This document shows, one piece after another, positions 50,100 to 61,959 of a stretch of DNA of 64,000 nucleotides. Source of the stretch: Cristatella mucedo (taxonomy: Eukaryota > Bryozoa > Phylactolaemata > Cristatellidae); assembly GCA_009760855.2 (NCBI GenBank), contig WPIO01000076.1, positions 1,457,501 through 1,521,500 on the forward strand. Reading direction: 5' to 3'. Made by a program: the position numbers and the translations under genes. How positions within the stretch are numbered: the first letter of the stretch is position 1; the number at the start of each line of letters is the position of its first letter. Below the pieces are notes generated by a model. The model ran no database searches, was not told where the DNA came from, and saw nothing but the letters and a program-made list of their open reading frames with translations.

Positions 50100-51307
50100 T
50101 TCGGGAGCATCTCTAGGAAGTGTCCATCAGTAGTCAGCCAGCTTTTAACCATTTTCCCGTTATCTTTGTTCCATTGTTGAGACATTTATGAAAATTTTCG
50201 ATATGTTCATCACTAACCATACCACCGTTGTCAGGAAAGAAATTCAAATGGGAATAAGTAGATCTTTTGCGACATATTGCAGGATCATTAGAGGCATATT
50301 GGATCCAAGTTTCTGATACTGCATCAACCTGATACAATATCTTCTACTATCTGATACAATATCTTCTACTACTTCTTTACAGTTTTCCGACCAAACATTC
50401 TCGAGGAAATCTTTTAACAGAAGGCGAAAGAAACTCCATGCTTTTTCCAATCAACCTGAAGCAAGTTGTTCAAACGATCATGTTTGAAGACCTCTCAAAT
50501 CGGCGGACCCACAAAACTCCCTCTTTAGTCTTTGCTTCGCTGGGTCAAAGGAGTTTATCATGCAGGTATCGACGGAAAGCTGATGAAGTCAGGTCCATCC
50601 ACGTAGATCTTCATCAAACCTAGTTTGATGTGAAGAGGTGGTAGCAGGATCTTGAGAGCCTCGACCAGAGCTGGATAGTTGCTGGATAGTCTTCCCTCAA
50701 AATGCTACATTTCGTCTGCGAGTCCATTCTTGCGAAAGTAGTGATTTTCCCCCAATCTCTGCTATCCCACTCAAATGCTTAAGAAACATATGTATTCTGT
50801 ATATCCTGCTGCAGTCCCGTTAAAAGTACAACTACCTTCAAATAACCATAGAGGTGACAACTGAACGTGTTATAATCACTGGATTTCAGTAGCTGCTTCA
50901 AGTTCTAGTATGTCTCTTTTATCAGGACAGCATGTGAGACAAGAACAGATGGAAGACGGTTTCCAAGTGCAAAAGCACAGCCTTAAGACTCAGTTTCAAA
51001 GAGTCTGTAAATAGTCTCCATTCTAGTGACATCTTCGAGAAGATTCCGTTGTTGGAGTCTTGATCTTAAAAAATCTACCTTGCTCTTTGATAAGTCCAAA
51101 TCACGAACCAGGTCATTTAGTTCTTCCTGTGCTATTCTGTGTCGGCTTGATGATGCGCCACGTGGTGGAAATCGGGATCATTCTGCATGCTGACGTACGA
51201 GGAGAAGAACAGGTCGGCTCATCCTTGTTCTCATCAGATAAAACGTGAGAATATTCGGCTGGAGGTTCTGGAATAGGAAGTCCCTCACCATGCGAAACTG
51301 GTCTCAA
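50100..51307 (-). pseudogene. Decayed copy of a multicopy invertebrate protein family (VSDEHGERFHQ type)
   Basis: Minus-strand fragments in order: LNDLVRDLDLSKSK and SRLQQRNLLEDV (about 51,120-51,020), LPPLHIKLGLMK (about 50,645-50,610), AWSFFRLLLKDFLENVWS (about 50,445-50,390), SHLNFFPDNGGMVSDEH (about 50,255-50,205). These match conserved blocks of an uncharacterised protein recurring in many copies in invertebrate genomes such as arthropods and Hydra, suspected to travel with transposons. Stops and frameshifts interrupt it. Function unknown. Confidence 0.65.
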
Positions 51308-53456
51308 TGCAGATGAAAAATTTGTGCAGACTACTCTCGACTTCTTTGCTATGTTATTCCGCCGGAAAAAAGAGGTACCAGGCAGAAGTAACAGTCATTT
51401 ACTTGGTTGCTTGGCTTTCTCCACACAACGGGGACTTTAAACGTCATTAATGGTCTTTTGCGGTTCAAACTCAGTGAAAGCAGTGTTTTACATGTAGCAC
51501 AGCGTATTTGCGGGGCCAAAGGCTAGCCTTAGTCACCAACCCGGCATCCGAAGTAGAGATAACTTGTGTTCTTCATTTGAGAAGTGATACTTTTCGTCTG
51601 GTTGGGAAATGTGGCTTCCCAAAACATACAGCAAAAATTGTCCGCAATATTAAGCCACTTTCGAGGCATTACCGTTCTGTATAGCGCCTACAATATAAAA
51701 CAATAAGCAGTTTCATGTACCAGAAGCTTAAACTGTCTCGAAAACAGTCTGAAATATTTTAAATGCTCGACCGTTTGCACTGGGCTTTATGACATCAGCT
51801 AACTAGAGTTATTCAAATAATGTTTATTTCACGTGCTACTGCATCATAGCATCATGTAGTATGCTCGTACGACCGTCGTTTGTTTCTTAGCACTTTTGCG
51901 GGCAGTTTACTGTCGTTTTGACTGACAACCTTTTCATCTTGAAAATAAATATTGGGGATTTTTAAGCCTTAGGTTTATGAGTAGATAGGCTTGTGTGAGT
52001 CAGTGAAGAGACCTAGAGACACGAGATCTTAAATTTGAATTAAAACTTGATGGAAAGCCACTGAAGAACCATGGTAATCAATTATGTAATTCTAGCTGCA
52101 ATCCTGTTCTCCAAGGACTGCTGAGTTAAGCCATATTTTTAGTTGATTAAGATAACGGCCTTAGAGTCTTAAATACAGGGAATTGCTGCAATCCTGATAC
52201 AATTCCATATACGAGCAAACTGGTTAGGCAGTCGTTTTTTTCTATTTGGTTCAATATTTGGCATTTCTTTAACTCAAAATACGGTGACTTGAAAGTGCAA
52301 GCATTTTTCTTATCACATGGCAGTCGTTACTGAACAGCTTTCCTAGATTACGGGTATACTGTAATTAACTGGAGAGATACTTTAAAAGCCAATATTGTCT
52401 GTGAGAGACTCCAAATTTGTGGTGACAAATTTTGCCACTAGCTATCAAATTGGCTATATCCACTTTAAGATTCAGTGATTGAATGGCCAAATACTTCGAT
52501 GAAAGCTGAAATAGAATGAAGCAAAGAGTGAGTCGGTTGCAGATCAATGGATAGAGATGACTAAATACAGCCACAGAAAAGTGATGCAAGCAAAGTACGG
52601 AAAAGTGATGAGAGCAAAGTAATGAAAGAAAGAAATTACGTTCGGCAATTAAAAGTGGCCAGAGCTACAGCAAAGATGTGGTAAAAAGAGCTAATGACAG
52701 TGCCATACATTAGTCCTTACTTAAGGGGTTTCGGTACCACCGGCAGCCATTTAAATCTAAACTCAAATCTAAATTTTATTTAAGCATTACTCACTGTGGT
52801 AAGACCTGACCCAATGTAGCAACATACCAGAAATAACGATGTGCATGGAGGGGCACTTAATAATTATCTAGCATTCAATTGATTGTAATTCTGCTGAGAG
52901 ATATTCGAGAGCTAGCAGAGAGGCCCTATCATGTACACATTAATTATTTTCACAATGTGGAAGAACACGACGCTTGCAGCCTGCGAGCACTGGGCGGAGA
53001 CCTCGCGATGGCTCTCTCAGACTGCCTACGCAGCCGCAAGCTCAATACGGGTGGTTGGGCAGACGATGACTCGGCAGTCCTGCCCAAATCCATGCATTGG
53101 CGACATCTGTGGGTACATCAATCTACCACAAACTGCCGCCAGCTGTCGGACAGGTTCGGAACGAACAATGGCCCGACAGTGCGAAAAACAACGCAAGCAT
53201 GAAATATAAGGGCTGCCGGAGGAGTACAACGGGAGGGAAGGGCGACATCCTTCGACGCCGGCAGCCGTCTAGTCTGTGTAGACTGGGCTTGGCTGGCATT
53301 GCGTGGAATACAGGTTTTGGTGTTGGAACCAGAAGACTTGTTGCTCGGTCGCGCTACCCAGCCTGACGACCGGTCGTGTGGAGGGCTGTCACACAGAGCT
53401 TATGCTATCTCTCTCACTCATACACACTCACACACACTCTCTCTCTCTCTCTTGCA
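51308..53456. other. Unassigned sequence
   Basis: Short overlapping plus frames at 52,879-53,370 show no recognised motif. A CT/CACA-rich patch lies at 53,405-53,455. Confidence 0.45.
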
Positions 53457-53789
53457 GAAGTAATTGCCAGGCACATTGACTTTCACTTCTATGCAGATGA
53501 AACGTCAGTTGTACATTTGCTTTGACCTAATCCAGCCCTCCATTACGGCGAATCGTCTCAACTCCCCTGCCACATGTGTTGATGACATTCACACATGAAT
53601 GGCAACGATCTCTTTTTTTTTAAATTGAATGGTGATGAAATCAACGTAATAGTTTTGGGCAAACCCAGAGTGATTCAAAAACTAGAAAATCTAGCACTCA
53701 AAATTGTTTTTGTTCTGCATATCTCCTGTAGAATCTGCACGAAATCAAGGTGTTCTATTTCAAAATGACCTTTCATTAGAATAATTTAA

Positions 53790-53961
53790 ATAAATATCTG
53801 CTTGTTTAATAGCCTCTTTTGCATAGCGACAGAAGACCCTTGACGGCTATCAACAACTCTTGCAGTGGCAATAAAGGAAAGCACAATGCAGGATGAGAAC
53901 TCACGACTTCAGAATCAAGGTCGTCAAAAGCAACTGCCTTACCTAGTTCGCCATCACGGTT
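53790..53961 (-). mobile_element. SINE-A copy nested in LINE-A
   Basis: Antisense: CTTGTTTAATAGCCTCTTTT, CGACAGAAGACCCTTGACGG, ACTGCCTTACCTAGTTCGCC, CATCACGG. It breaks the LINE-A codons for SLDD, with a short TTAGA-type repeat at both sides. Confidence 0.87.
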
Positions 53962-54552
53962 AGACGACCGGATCAGCTCCAGGGTCAAGTCTCCCTACTT
54001 TCAGCCACACAATATTGCTAAAATTCTTGTTTGCTTAGAAAGGGATACTAAATCTAAATCGATCCATACCTTTTTAAAATCCTGTCTCGACTTCTGTAGC
54101 TCGCTGATTGGCGGTTTTTCCGCCTGTGCAGTCAGGCACTTATTGCTGATGCGAAACTCTGCAGATAGGCTTTTTGATAGTCAAAGTCGAGTTGCCACAC
54201 CAAACCGCTTCTCACCGATCTTAACGGGCTCCTAGTCAAGCAGCACATCGACTTCAAGGTTCGGCCATCTTTTCTTTCAATGGCCTTGACCATTCTCGGT
54301 CCTTTCATCTTCGGCTCCAGCCGAACCTATCAGATCTAATTCCCAGCAAGACTAAGCATCGTATCACAGTTTTATTAATCTAATCGCTAAAATACATCTC
54401 TTAAGGACCTCCAATTGTTTTGATATCATGCCTTTAGTTCGTATGTTCCCAAAGCCAATAACTCACTACCGACCTTCGTAACGAAATGAAATCATTTGAC
54501 AACATTTAAAAAAGCTAAAACGCCTTCATTTATCGGCGCGTTTAGTGTGCAA

Positions 54553-54985
54553 TATAATGAAATGTATCTCCGCCTGTAACTCCACAAAGTCGTAAAGACC
54601 ATGTGGGTGTTACGCGGGAGAGTTTTGTATAGCGCACTCACAGCCTAAGCGGCTTTCGGTACGCATTCGGTAGCCTACAGACTTCGTCTCACGCAACAAA
54701 GAGAAAGTGGGAAGCATAGCAGAGTCAGGAAAGCAGTTGAGGTAGCGAGTAGCATGGAAGTAGCAGCTCAGGACCGCTGAAAAGGATGAGCCATAGTCAG
54801 CAGCAGGAGAGAAATTGTCGTTTCGTAAGAATTGTGGACACGAGTTCCACAGTCTAGGACCTGCAGAGCTCAAGCTTCTGTCGCCAACGGTCTTTAAGCT
54901 GAGGAATGGAACAGTAAATGTATTGTCCATACAGGACCTGAGGGCGCGAACAGGCTGAAACTGGTGAAGCAGTTCAGCTAGGTAC
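54553..54985 (-). mobile_element. LINE-B copy, longest, nested in LINE-A
   Basis: Minus-strand 3' part of an L2-like element with an open frame at 54,930-54,610 (LKTVGDRSLSSAGPRLWNS, then LRETKSVGYRMRTESRLG), homologous to the GDRAFSSYAPKAWNSLP end of LINE-A. It ends with a TACATTTCATT-type 3' tail. It defines family B with the copies at 16,684, 24,006 and 40,098. Confidence 0.85.
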
Positions 54986-55410
54986 GAGTCAATGTGATTC
55001 GTCGTTTATTTGCTTATGAGTGCTGACACTGTGCATGCTACCACTAATCATATTTAAACGCTGACCCTGTGTATGTCACCTCTAACCATGTCGTGCTTGT
55101 TGACATCGAGCATTCTACAACTAATCATTCGATCATGCTTCATTTTCACCAGAAGTAGTGTCTAGACAGAGGTTAAATTGTCTGCAAGTGCTATAAAAAC
55201 TTTATATTATCATTATTGTCTTAAAGGTTATATCGGCCTTAGTTCCTTGATATTCCATAGTTTTTTTTAATTTCTCGAATTTTTTATAGTCAAGATTCAG
55301 GAAAGTTTGATTATCAAAAGAACTCATAATCTGGAAAAGCTAAAATGCAAACATTTACCTTTTTGGGTTGGTAGATTTTTCTGTTTGGGTTGCTATCTGA
55401 GTCTGGTCCA

Positions 55411-55784
55411 TAGACAGTTCAGACATTAAGAGGCGGTGTGTGAACTATTGAATAGTAAGCTTTACACGGACATGATGGATCGGAGGCATCGTGTATGCTT
55501 AAGGTTTTATGCTAACTTGGTATCATTTCATTTCAATCTACCTGTACATAACAGACAGTCAATAAAGGAAACGCTCGTTCATCATGACTGCGAATTTTTA
55601 GACACAAGCAAACATAAAGCGTCTGTCAAGATATGCAGAATAAAGCCATATTTTAGCGATATATATATATATATTATATTTTATTCAATAGTTCATATAT
55701 ATATATATTCGATATATATATATATATATATATTATATACTATTCAATAGTTTACACACCGCCTCTTAATGCCTGAACTGTCTA
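55411..55784. mobile_element. 374-bp TIR element (MITE-like) with TA ends
   Basis: 45-bp terminal inverted repeats (55,411-55,455 and 55,740-55,784) differ at about two positions. Each starts TAGACAGTTCAG and contains TTAAGAGGCGGTGTGT. TA at each outer end suggests a Tc1/mariner-type target duplication. The interior has no transposase and ends in (TA)n, so it would move only with help from an autonomous relative. Confidence 0.75.
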
Positions 55785-55789
55785 GGGTC

Positions 55790-55833
55790 AAGACTTAGAT
55801 ATATATATGTACTAATATATATATATATAGATA

Positions 55834-55923
<90 letters not shown>
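55790..55923. repeat. (TA)n microsatellite
   Basis: About 80 bp pure TA (55,840-55,922) with decayed ATATATATGTACTAATATAT sequence before it. Confidence 0.93.
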
Positions 55924-55926
<3 letters not shown>

Positions 55927-56514
55927 CTTAATATGGTTAACCAAGCCTTTTTAGTTTACTTGACAAAACCTCTCAATTTGTGTAGCAGTAAGGCAATCAA
56001 TCAGGTGAGAAACCCCAAATGATTCACTCAGAGTAGCAATGAAAGTATCCCAAAATAAGGGATCGTGAGTGCTCTGAGGTCACTTAATATAGGCGACAAA
56101 GTGTCTCTTGTGAGTTCAGCACAGCCAGTGGCTAGTTGATCGTGAAACTGACCTAGTGCTTTGTCCTTCATTTTAAGATAAAGCCGCATTTAATATAAAA
56201 ATATATTAGTATGGAATTTTTTCATCTACATAAAGTAACTTGCACTTTTAAGAGTTTCTTCACATTACCTTAAATGGGAAGTTGTAAACTGATAAGAGAT
56301 TTTACCAATCAGAAACCGCATAGGCAAAGAAATTGGCGATCCATTAGGGCAAAGCTTTTATTATCAGGCAGATGCAGATTACTAGTTCTACTTGTAGTGT
56401 CGTAAATCAGGGGATGTCGTGATATGAGTCGATAGAATGTTGTCGGGTGTTAGTTGCAAAGAGAGCTGAAAGCACTGTTTGTCAGAAATTTAAAGTTGGT
56501 CAGAGGCAAAAATA
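55924..56514. other. Unassigned sequence
   Basis: Nothing recognised. Confidence 0.5.
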
Positions 56515-57016
56515 CGTTATTTCATTCTTTGGCCCCAGCCTACCTAGAAGATCTACTCCAGAACCAGGCTAAGCATAGTTACGCCCGCTTTTTAGAATCT
56601 AAATGTTTCAGAACCTAAGCTATACCTCTTACAAATCTCAAATCATTTGGAGACCGTGCCTGTAGTTCGTATGCTCCAAAAGCCAAGAGCTCACTCCTGA
56701 CATTCGTCACGACATCTCCGGACTTTCCCACAATTAAAAGGAAACTAAAAACACATCTATTAATGACAGCATTTAGTGGTACCCTGTGATTCGTCTTTGA
56801 CGTGCTTATGCGTGCTAACACCATGCTGCCACTAACCGAACTTGCATGCTGAACCTGTGCATGTCGCTCTAACTATGTTATTATTATTAATATTGTTGTT
56901 TATTAAGCATGCTGCCACTAACCATTCGATTGTGCTTCCTTTGCAGCAAATGTAAAGCGCCTAGTAAGAGATTGAGTTCTCTGAGGGCGCTCTATCAAAT
57001 GCATTATTATTATCAT
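56515..57016 (+). mobile_element. LINE-A 3' fragment
   Basis: Sense remnant from the AYLEDLLQNQAKHS counterpart to the 3' UTR (CCACTAACCATTCGATTGTG, AAGCGCCTAGTAAGAGATTG, CTCTGAGGGCGCTCTATCAA) with an (ATT)n tail. Confidence 0.85.
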
Positions 57017-59285
57017 CTTCATATCTCTACAGGGATTTGGTGGTGTATTGGGATACTTAAGATCTAGGCGCTTTAAAAATATAGGCTGGACAAAAAGAAT
57101 ACAAGGGACGATGTGTTAGAGCAGCTACCGAAAGTAGATGTTCAGCTTATAGGGGAGCCAGTGCACGACTGAGAGAAATGCGATAAATTTGTTTCAACCT
57201 TATGGCTGACAAGCCTCGAAAGCAAGTGATGCACTGCCTACAAGCATCTTGTTTTGCATGTAAAAAGAAGAGCAAGAGACTTGAACTGCACCCATTTGAT
57301 TGGCCTCTTATCGGTCTGTTTTTGGTCATTGATGCACATGTTACCGGAACTAGGGAGAAAATCCGAGACCGATGGAAGCCCGATGATGGTGAGCAAAGCT
57401 CGCATTCTAAGCTAAGATTGATGAAGGACCAATTAAGCTGAGGACAACTCTATTGCTAGGCATAGACCAATCGGGGACAGATGAGAGCCAGTAGCTAACC
57501 ACCAATCATTAGTGCCGTCTATGGAAGCCTTCGTGGAGTTTCCTTTCGAATGCAAGGCTGACGACTGGGCTGACAAGATGATGGACGCATCGTCGCCGTC
57601 CATGGAGCCCTGACTGCTTTAATTGTTGACTTTCGGAGCGAGGGCTCAAGCTACACGCAGACAGGTAGAGAAAACTCTAATTCACTGAAAGGTGAATTAT
57701 TGAAGGCCATACAATACCTTCCCAACGAAAACGACGCCTCTATGATCATTCCAAAGGTGAGACCAGCAGTAAGTGAGAAGGAAGGATTTATTCTAAAAGT
57801 AAATCCTGAGTGGCCTCTCATCATCACTATTTTTCATTATTTGAAGCCTGAATAGTTACTCATATCTATTGTATAGTATTGGCTACTGTTTTAAAGAATC
57901 ATTAGTAGGGTCGGTTAATTCTCATTATGAAATAACTTCATTCAAAATTAAAACGAATATTAATTCGATTGGACTATTCGAATCGTTATGTTTTACTGCT
58001 AATCATTCAGATGTCTCGGCATATCACTGCAGCTTACAGCTCGCAAGGAGTCATCTCCTTATTTCAAGACCTTGCTGTGTCAAGCTGGATAGAGAAGTCT
58101 GCAGCTCTCACGACAGCAAAGAAACTGGTTCCAGCTCGGCACTCAATATCAGTTAAGAACAGGAAAGTGCATTCAGGCAGCAAGCTAGATGCTCTGCTGG
58201 AGCACAGCACCTAAGACAGCAACCAGGCAGCCCAGGTTTTAAGCGCTGCGTTGAATCTTAATGGATCTTAACTCCTGGTAGCTCAATCAATTGGACAGTG
58301 CACCAGTAGCACAGAGGCTGCTGAATTTTCTCATATTGGGCTAAAGAATTCAAGTACTCAGTCTAAATGCAGAAGGAAGGCATTCGGTAGTTATAACTTC
58401 AAAAGATACTCCCCTAGACCCGTCGAATAGTTATTTTCTTTGATAGGATGATTTTAAGAGAGGTCTGTGAAGCATATTGAACTTCAACAAGGTCTGAATC
58501 TCCTTGATGCATTAGACAGTTAACAAATTACAAGTCGTTACGGGAGATGTTACATCAACAATCGCATTTTGACAGTTTCATCCTACCATATCTCAAAGAC
58601 GGACATAACGTGCACTTAAATAGTGTAGAGCTTCGCTACAGAGAGCAAACCGGGCTCATTTAGTTTTATACAAAACATTTCATGTAGGCTTGAATGATCA
58701 TATGCTTATGGCATGTTAAATGCACAGGTATGTCAGCGAAAGATACTTTAAGCGATCAAATGAAAATATATTGACTTGGGAATCATAATTTTGCATGCCT
58801 ATTTCTTGCTACTGCTATGCCAGTGTGAAGAGGACATCCCAAATTCTTGAGTCTATTTAAAGCTTTTTCCATAATGTTGACAATGTGAAAACTTACTAAA
58901 TGCAATGACCTCATGTAAATATTATATTTATTTTTACTTCTATATGCACATTCCATCAGATATGTAGCGACATTGGTGGCCAACAGTTTCACATTTACGG
59001 TTATTTGCTCAATTTAGCTTCAAAATTAGGGCCATTTAGTTTTCATAATTGAAGGCACCCAACTGTAATTTGACTGAACCTTAATTTTGTGTAAAAAACT
59101 CAGTCTACTTAAACTACTTGTCCAATGAAATCATGTCAATGATTTATTTTTAGTATCAGTCAGCCTCAGAGACCTCTATAATTGAGTGAACATTGTTTAT
59201 AGTTAAGGGTAACTGCCTTCTGCAAATAATGCCAATAATTAACATGTTCGCTTGACAGGAATTAGCAAGTCAGAATGTGGCCTTA
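57017..59285. other. Unassigned sequence
   Basis: Short plus frames at 57,202-57,441 and 57,869-58,214 are not recognised and lack clear splice context. No family repeat seen. Confidence 0.45.
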
Positions 59286-60555
59286 GTCTTGAGCGCATAT
59301 CATCTCGCGTGGACCTCACAAGCACTGCATTGCAATGGTTCAGATTCAGCCTCAATGGGAGACTCTAGAGTATTGTGAATGTGAACGGGACCGTCCGAGG
59401 AGCCTCTGAAATATGGGGTACCTCACGGCTCTGTGCCATCTGTTCCATTGTTTTCACGGTCTACACACTCTCCCTCTTGCCGATGTGATTACTAGTTGCG
59501 ATTCAGGCTTTCACTTTTACGCAGGTGACACTCAGTTGTACCTCTGCTTCGACCTCTCCCAGACCTTCAGCTCTTCGAATTCTCTGAATTCTCTTGATGC
59601 ATGTATTGATGACATCCCCACATCTATGGTAGCAAACTTTCTTGAATTGAATGACAAAAATGAGCTTACTATTTATGGGTAAAAACCAATTGTGATTCAG
59701 ATATTGGAAATCCTAACGCTCAAAATCGATCGGCTCTTCCAGCATATCTATCGTTGAAACTGCACGAAACATAGGCGCCATGTTCCAAAGTGACCTTTCA
59801 TTTGACGACCACATCAGCTCCACAGTCAAGTCAACCAACTTTCAGATACATATCATTGCGAAAATTCGGGCTTGCTAAGGCAGGAATACCATTTCTAAAG
59901 TGGTCCAGCACTTGTGACATCTCGTCTTGACTGCTGTAACGCACTGCTTGCTTGCTGGTTTAGTCACTTCTCGCCGACCTTCATTGGCTCCCAGTCAAGG
60001 AGCGCATCCACTTCGAGATTTTGTCACACAATTTCTGGTCCCTTCATTCTGTGGCTCCAGCCTACCTATCAGATCTACTCCCCCATCAGGCTAGGTATCG
60101 TGCCACTCACTTTTTGGGATCTAAAAGTTCGCCTATACCTCTTATAAATGTCAAATTATACGGAGACCGCGTATTTAGTTCGTATGCTGCCAAAGCCCGG
60201 AGCTCACTTCAGACTTGCGTCAGGACGTCTCCTTACTAGATCAAATTTAAAAAGGAACTGAAAACACACATATTTTTCACAGCACTTAGTGGTTCCATCC
60301 TTTATGTGCTTATGCCTGATGAAAGTCTGCATGCTGCCACCAACCGTACTTGCAGGCTAATAATAAAATTAATAATAATAAGAATAACTCACTTAATGAA
60401 GCACCCTCAGAGAAATCAGTCTCTTTCTAGATAATTTACATTTGCTGCAAAATATGTTATTCTTGTTGGTTATTCAGCATGCTACCAATAACCATTTGAT
60501 CGTGCTTCCTTTGCAGCAAACGTAAAATGCCTCGAAAGAGAGGCTGAGTTTTCTG
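59286..60555 (+). mobile_element. LINE-A fragment including the RT, degraded
   Basis: Sense copy from the LERISSRV...ALQWF region through HGLHTLPLADVIT and FHFYAGDTQLYLCFDLSQ (catalytic box changed to YAGD) to the 3' UTR. Frameshifts throughout. A reverse-oriented LINE-A 3' end (60,361-60,455) interrupts its 3' UTR. Confidence 0.85.
60361..60455 (-). mobile_element. Tiny LINE-A 3'-end insertion inside another LINE-A
   Basis: Minus-strand (ATT)n tail and stem-loop only: ACTCACTTAATGAAGCACCC, TCTCTTTCTAGATAATTTAC, ATTTGCTGC. It inserted head-on in the host LINE-A 3' UTR, about 60 bp before the host's own stem-loop. Confidence 0.8.
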
Positions 60556-60699
60556 ATTATGCCACATCTTATGTAGTATTAGGTTCAAAACGCCACGCAA
60601 GTTAAAATAACCTCATCATAACTGTTCCGTAACAGTCTAGCAGCGAAGTATAATCAAACTGCAATAAATACACTGGCAATAAACCAAAAAACCACATAA

Positions 60700-61075
60700 G
60701 CTGCTATATAAGGCTTGTGCCTGACCGCACTAGAGGCCTTGGAGCAAAGTTCTGCTGGTCGGTGAGTTTGCTGCCGTGAGCGTCTGCAAGCTGGTGTGAG
60801 CTACTGCGAGCCGTTGTTAGCTGCTGTGAGCTGCTTCGGGCTACTGCGAGCTGCTGTAAGCCTGCTAGCGAGTCAACAGGAAGTTAGCCAGTTGCATCAG
60901 CTGTGGAATGCAGGCTTTTTTGTCGTTCTTTTACTGATACGGTGTTATTTTCAGTGCTGCATGCAGAATATTGAGTGCCTTATTTCATCATCGGCTTATT
61001 ACTAGCTTCAGGTCTTCGCTCATTGCACAGGTTGTGCCAGTACCCGAACTCGTGAGGGCGGCTCAGTCATGTCAA
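60700..61075 (+). repeat. TATA-bearing repeat unit D, copy 1
   Basis: GCTATATAAGGCTTG at 60,703, then a GAGCTGCTG-rich segment, ACGGTGTTATTTTC, TGCAGAATATTGAGTGCC and CTTCAGGTCTTCGC to GAGGGCGGCTCAGTCAT. It parallels 61,960-63,335. An LTR-like element is possible. Confidence 0.5.
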
Positions 61076-61094
61076 TAGCAAGCCAGAGCCACGA

Positions 61095-61205
61095 TAAATA
61101 AATATATGAATATATAAATATATATATATATAATATATAATATATATACAACATATAATATATAATATATATATATATATAATATATAAATATATGAATA
61201 AATAA
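61095..61205. repeat. AT-rich (ATAT/AATATAT) tract
   Basis: Nearly pure A/T, mixing TATA and AATATAT words, directly before a SINE-A. Confidence 0.9.
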
Positions 61206-61207
61206 AT

Positions 61208-61335
61208 AGATGCTAGCTGATTTAACAGCCTCTGTTGTATAACGACAGAAGAGCCTTTACGGCCATCACCACCGCTTGCAGCGGTGACAAAGGATTGCCC
61301 ACTGGAGGATTCGAACCCACGACCTCGGTACTGAT
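61208..61335 (-). mobile_element. SINE-A copy, 5' end missing
   Basis: Antisense: AGCTGATTTAACAGCCTCTG, CGACAGAAGAGCCTTTACGG, GACAAAGGATTGCCC, B-box complement GGATTCGAACCCACGACC. The A-box region is lost. Confidence 0.87.
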
Positions 61336-61959
61336 TTCATGGGTTCATGGGTTTACTGTAGAAACTTCGCTGTGTGGAATCTTGAGGTACTGAGAAACTT
61401 TCTTCGTGGCTTGGCTGCATTATTACTGCCTGCCAAAAGGCTCGCTGCACCGTAATCTGCAATGGACGTAGCTGTAGCTGTAGCGACGTAGCTGTGCGAT
61501 ATTGATTTGCTGAATTTGCAAACCATGTACGCTTCATGTACCAAGCCTTGTAAGCCGCATGTACCGACGTTTAAAAGCACAGCTGAATCCAAAGGACGTC
61601 GTTACCTGTCAGTCTTGTCACTTGGAATACTCCAGTCTTTGAGCTACAGAAAACGACGCGGCATAACGTCGTTACCTTTTCATCCTAGCCGCTAGCAGCC
61701 ACCAGCCCTACCAGCACGTAGACTCTAACGCTGCCGCCACCGGCACGAGATACCGGGCAGCCTGAAGTGATAAGCGTTCATAGGCACGCAATTTCTCACG
61801 CGATACGGTCAGACAACAAATATGCAAGCTTTAAACAGGTCTTGGCTGTACCGGCTTTCGTAAACGATGTTCGCATGAGCTTCGGCTTCCGGAAGAACAA
61901 CTCTGCAACGGCCGAAGAACGCATGTGCCGCTGATGTGCCTCGGCAAGAGGTGACTTAT
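61336..61959. other. Unassigned sequence
   Basis: Nothing recognised. Confidence 0.5.

Larger units (their letters stand above)
53457..55215 (+). mobile_element. LINE-A fragment with nested SINE-A and LINE-B insertions
   Basis: Old sense copy starting in the RT (FHFYADE region, 53,480-53,510) and ending with the 3' UTR at 54,986-55,215 (TGCATGCTACCACTAATCAT, GTCACCTCTAACCATG). Split by SINE-A at 53,790-53,961 and LINE-B at 54,553-54,985, so three insertion events can be ordered. Confidence 0.8.
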
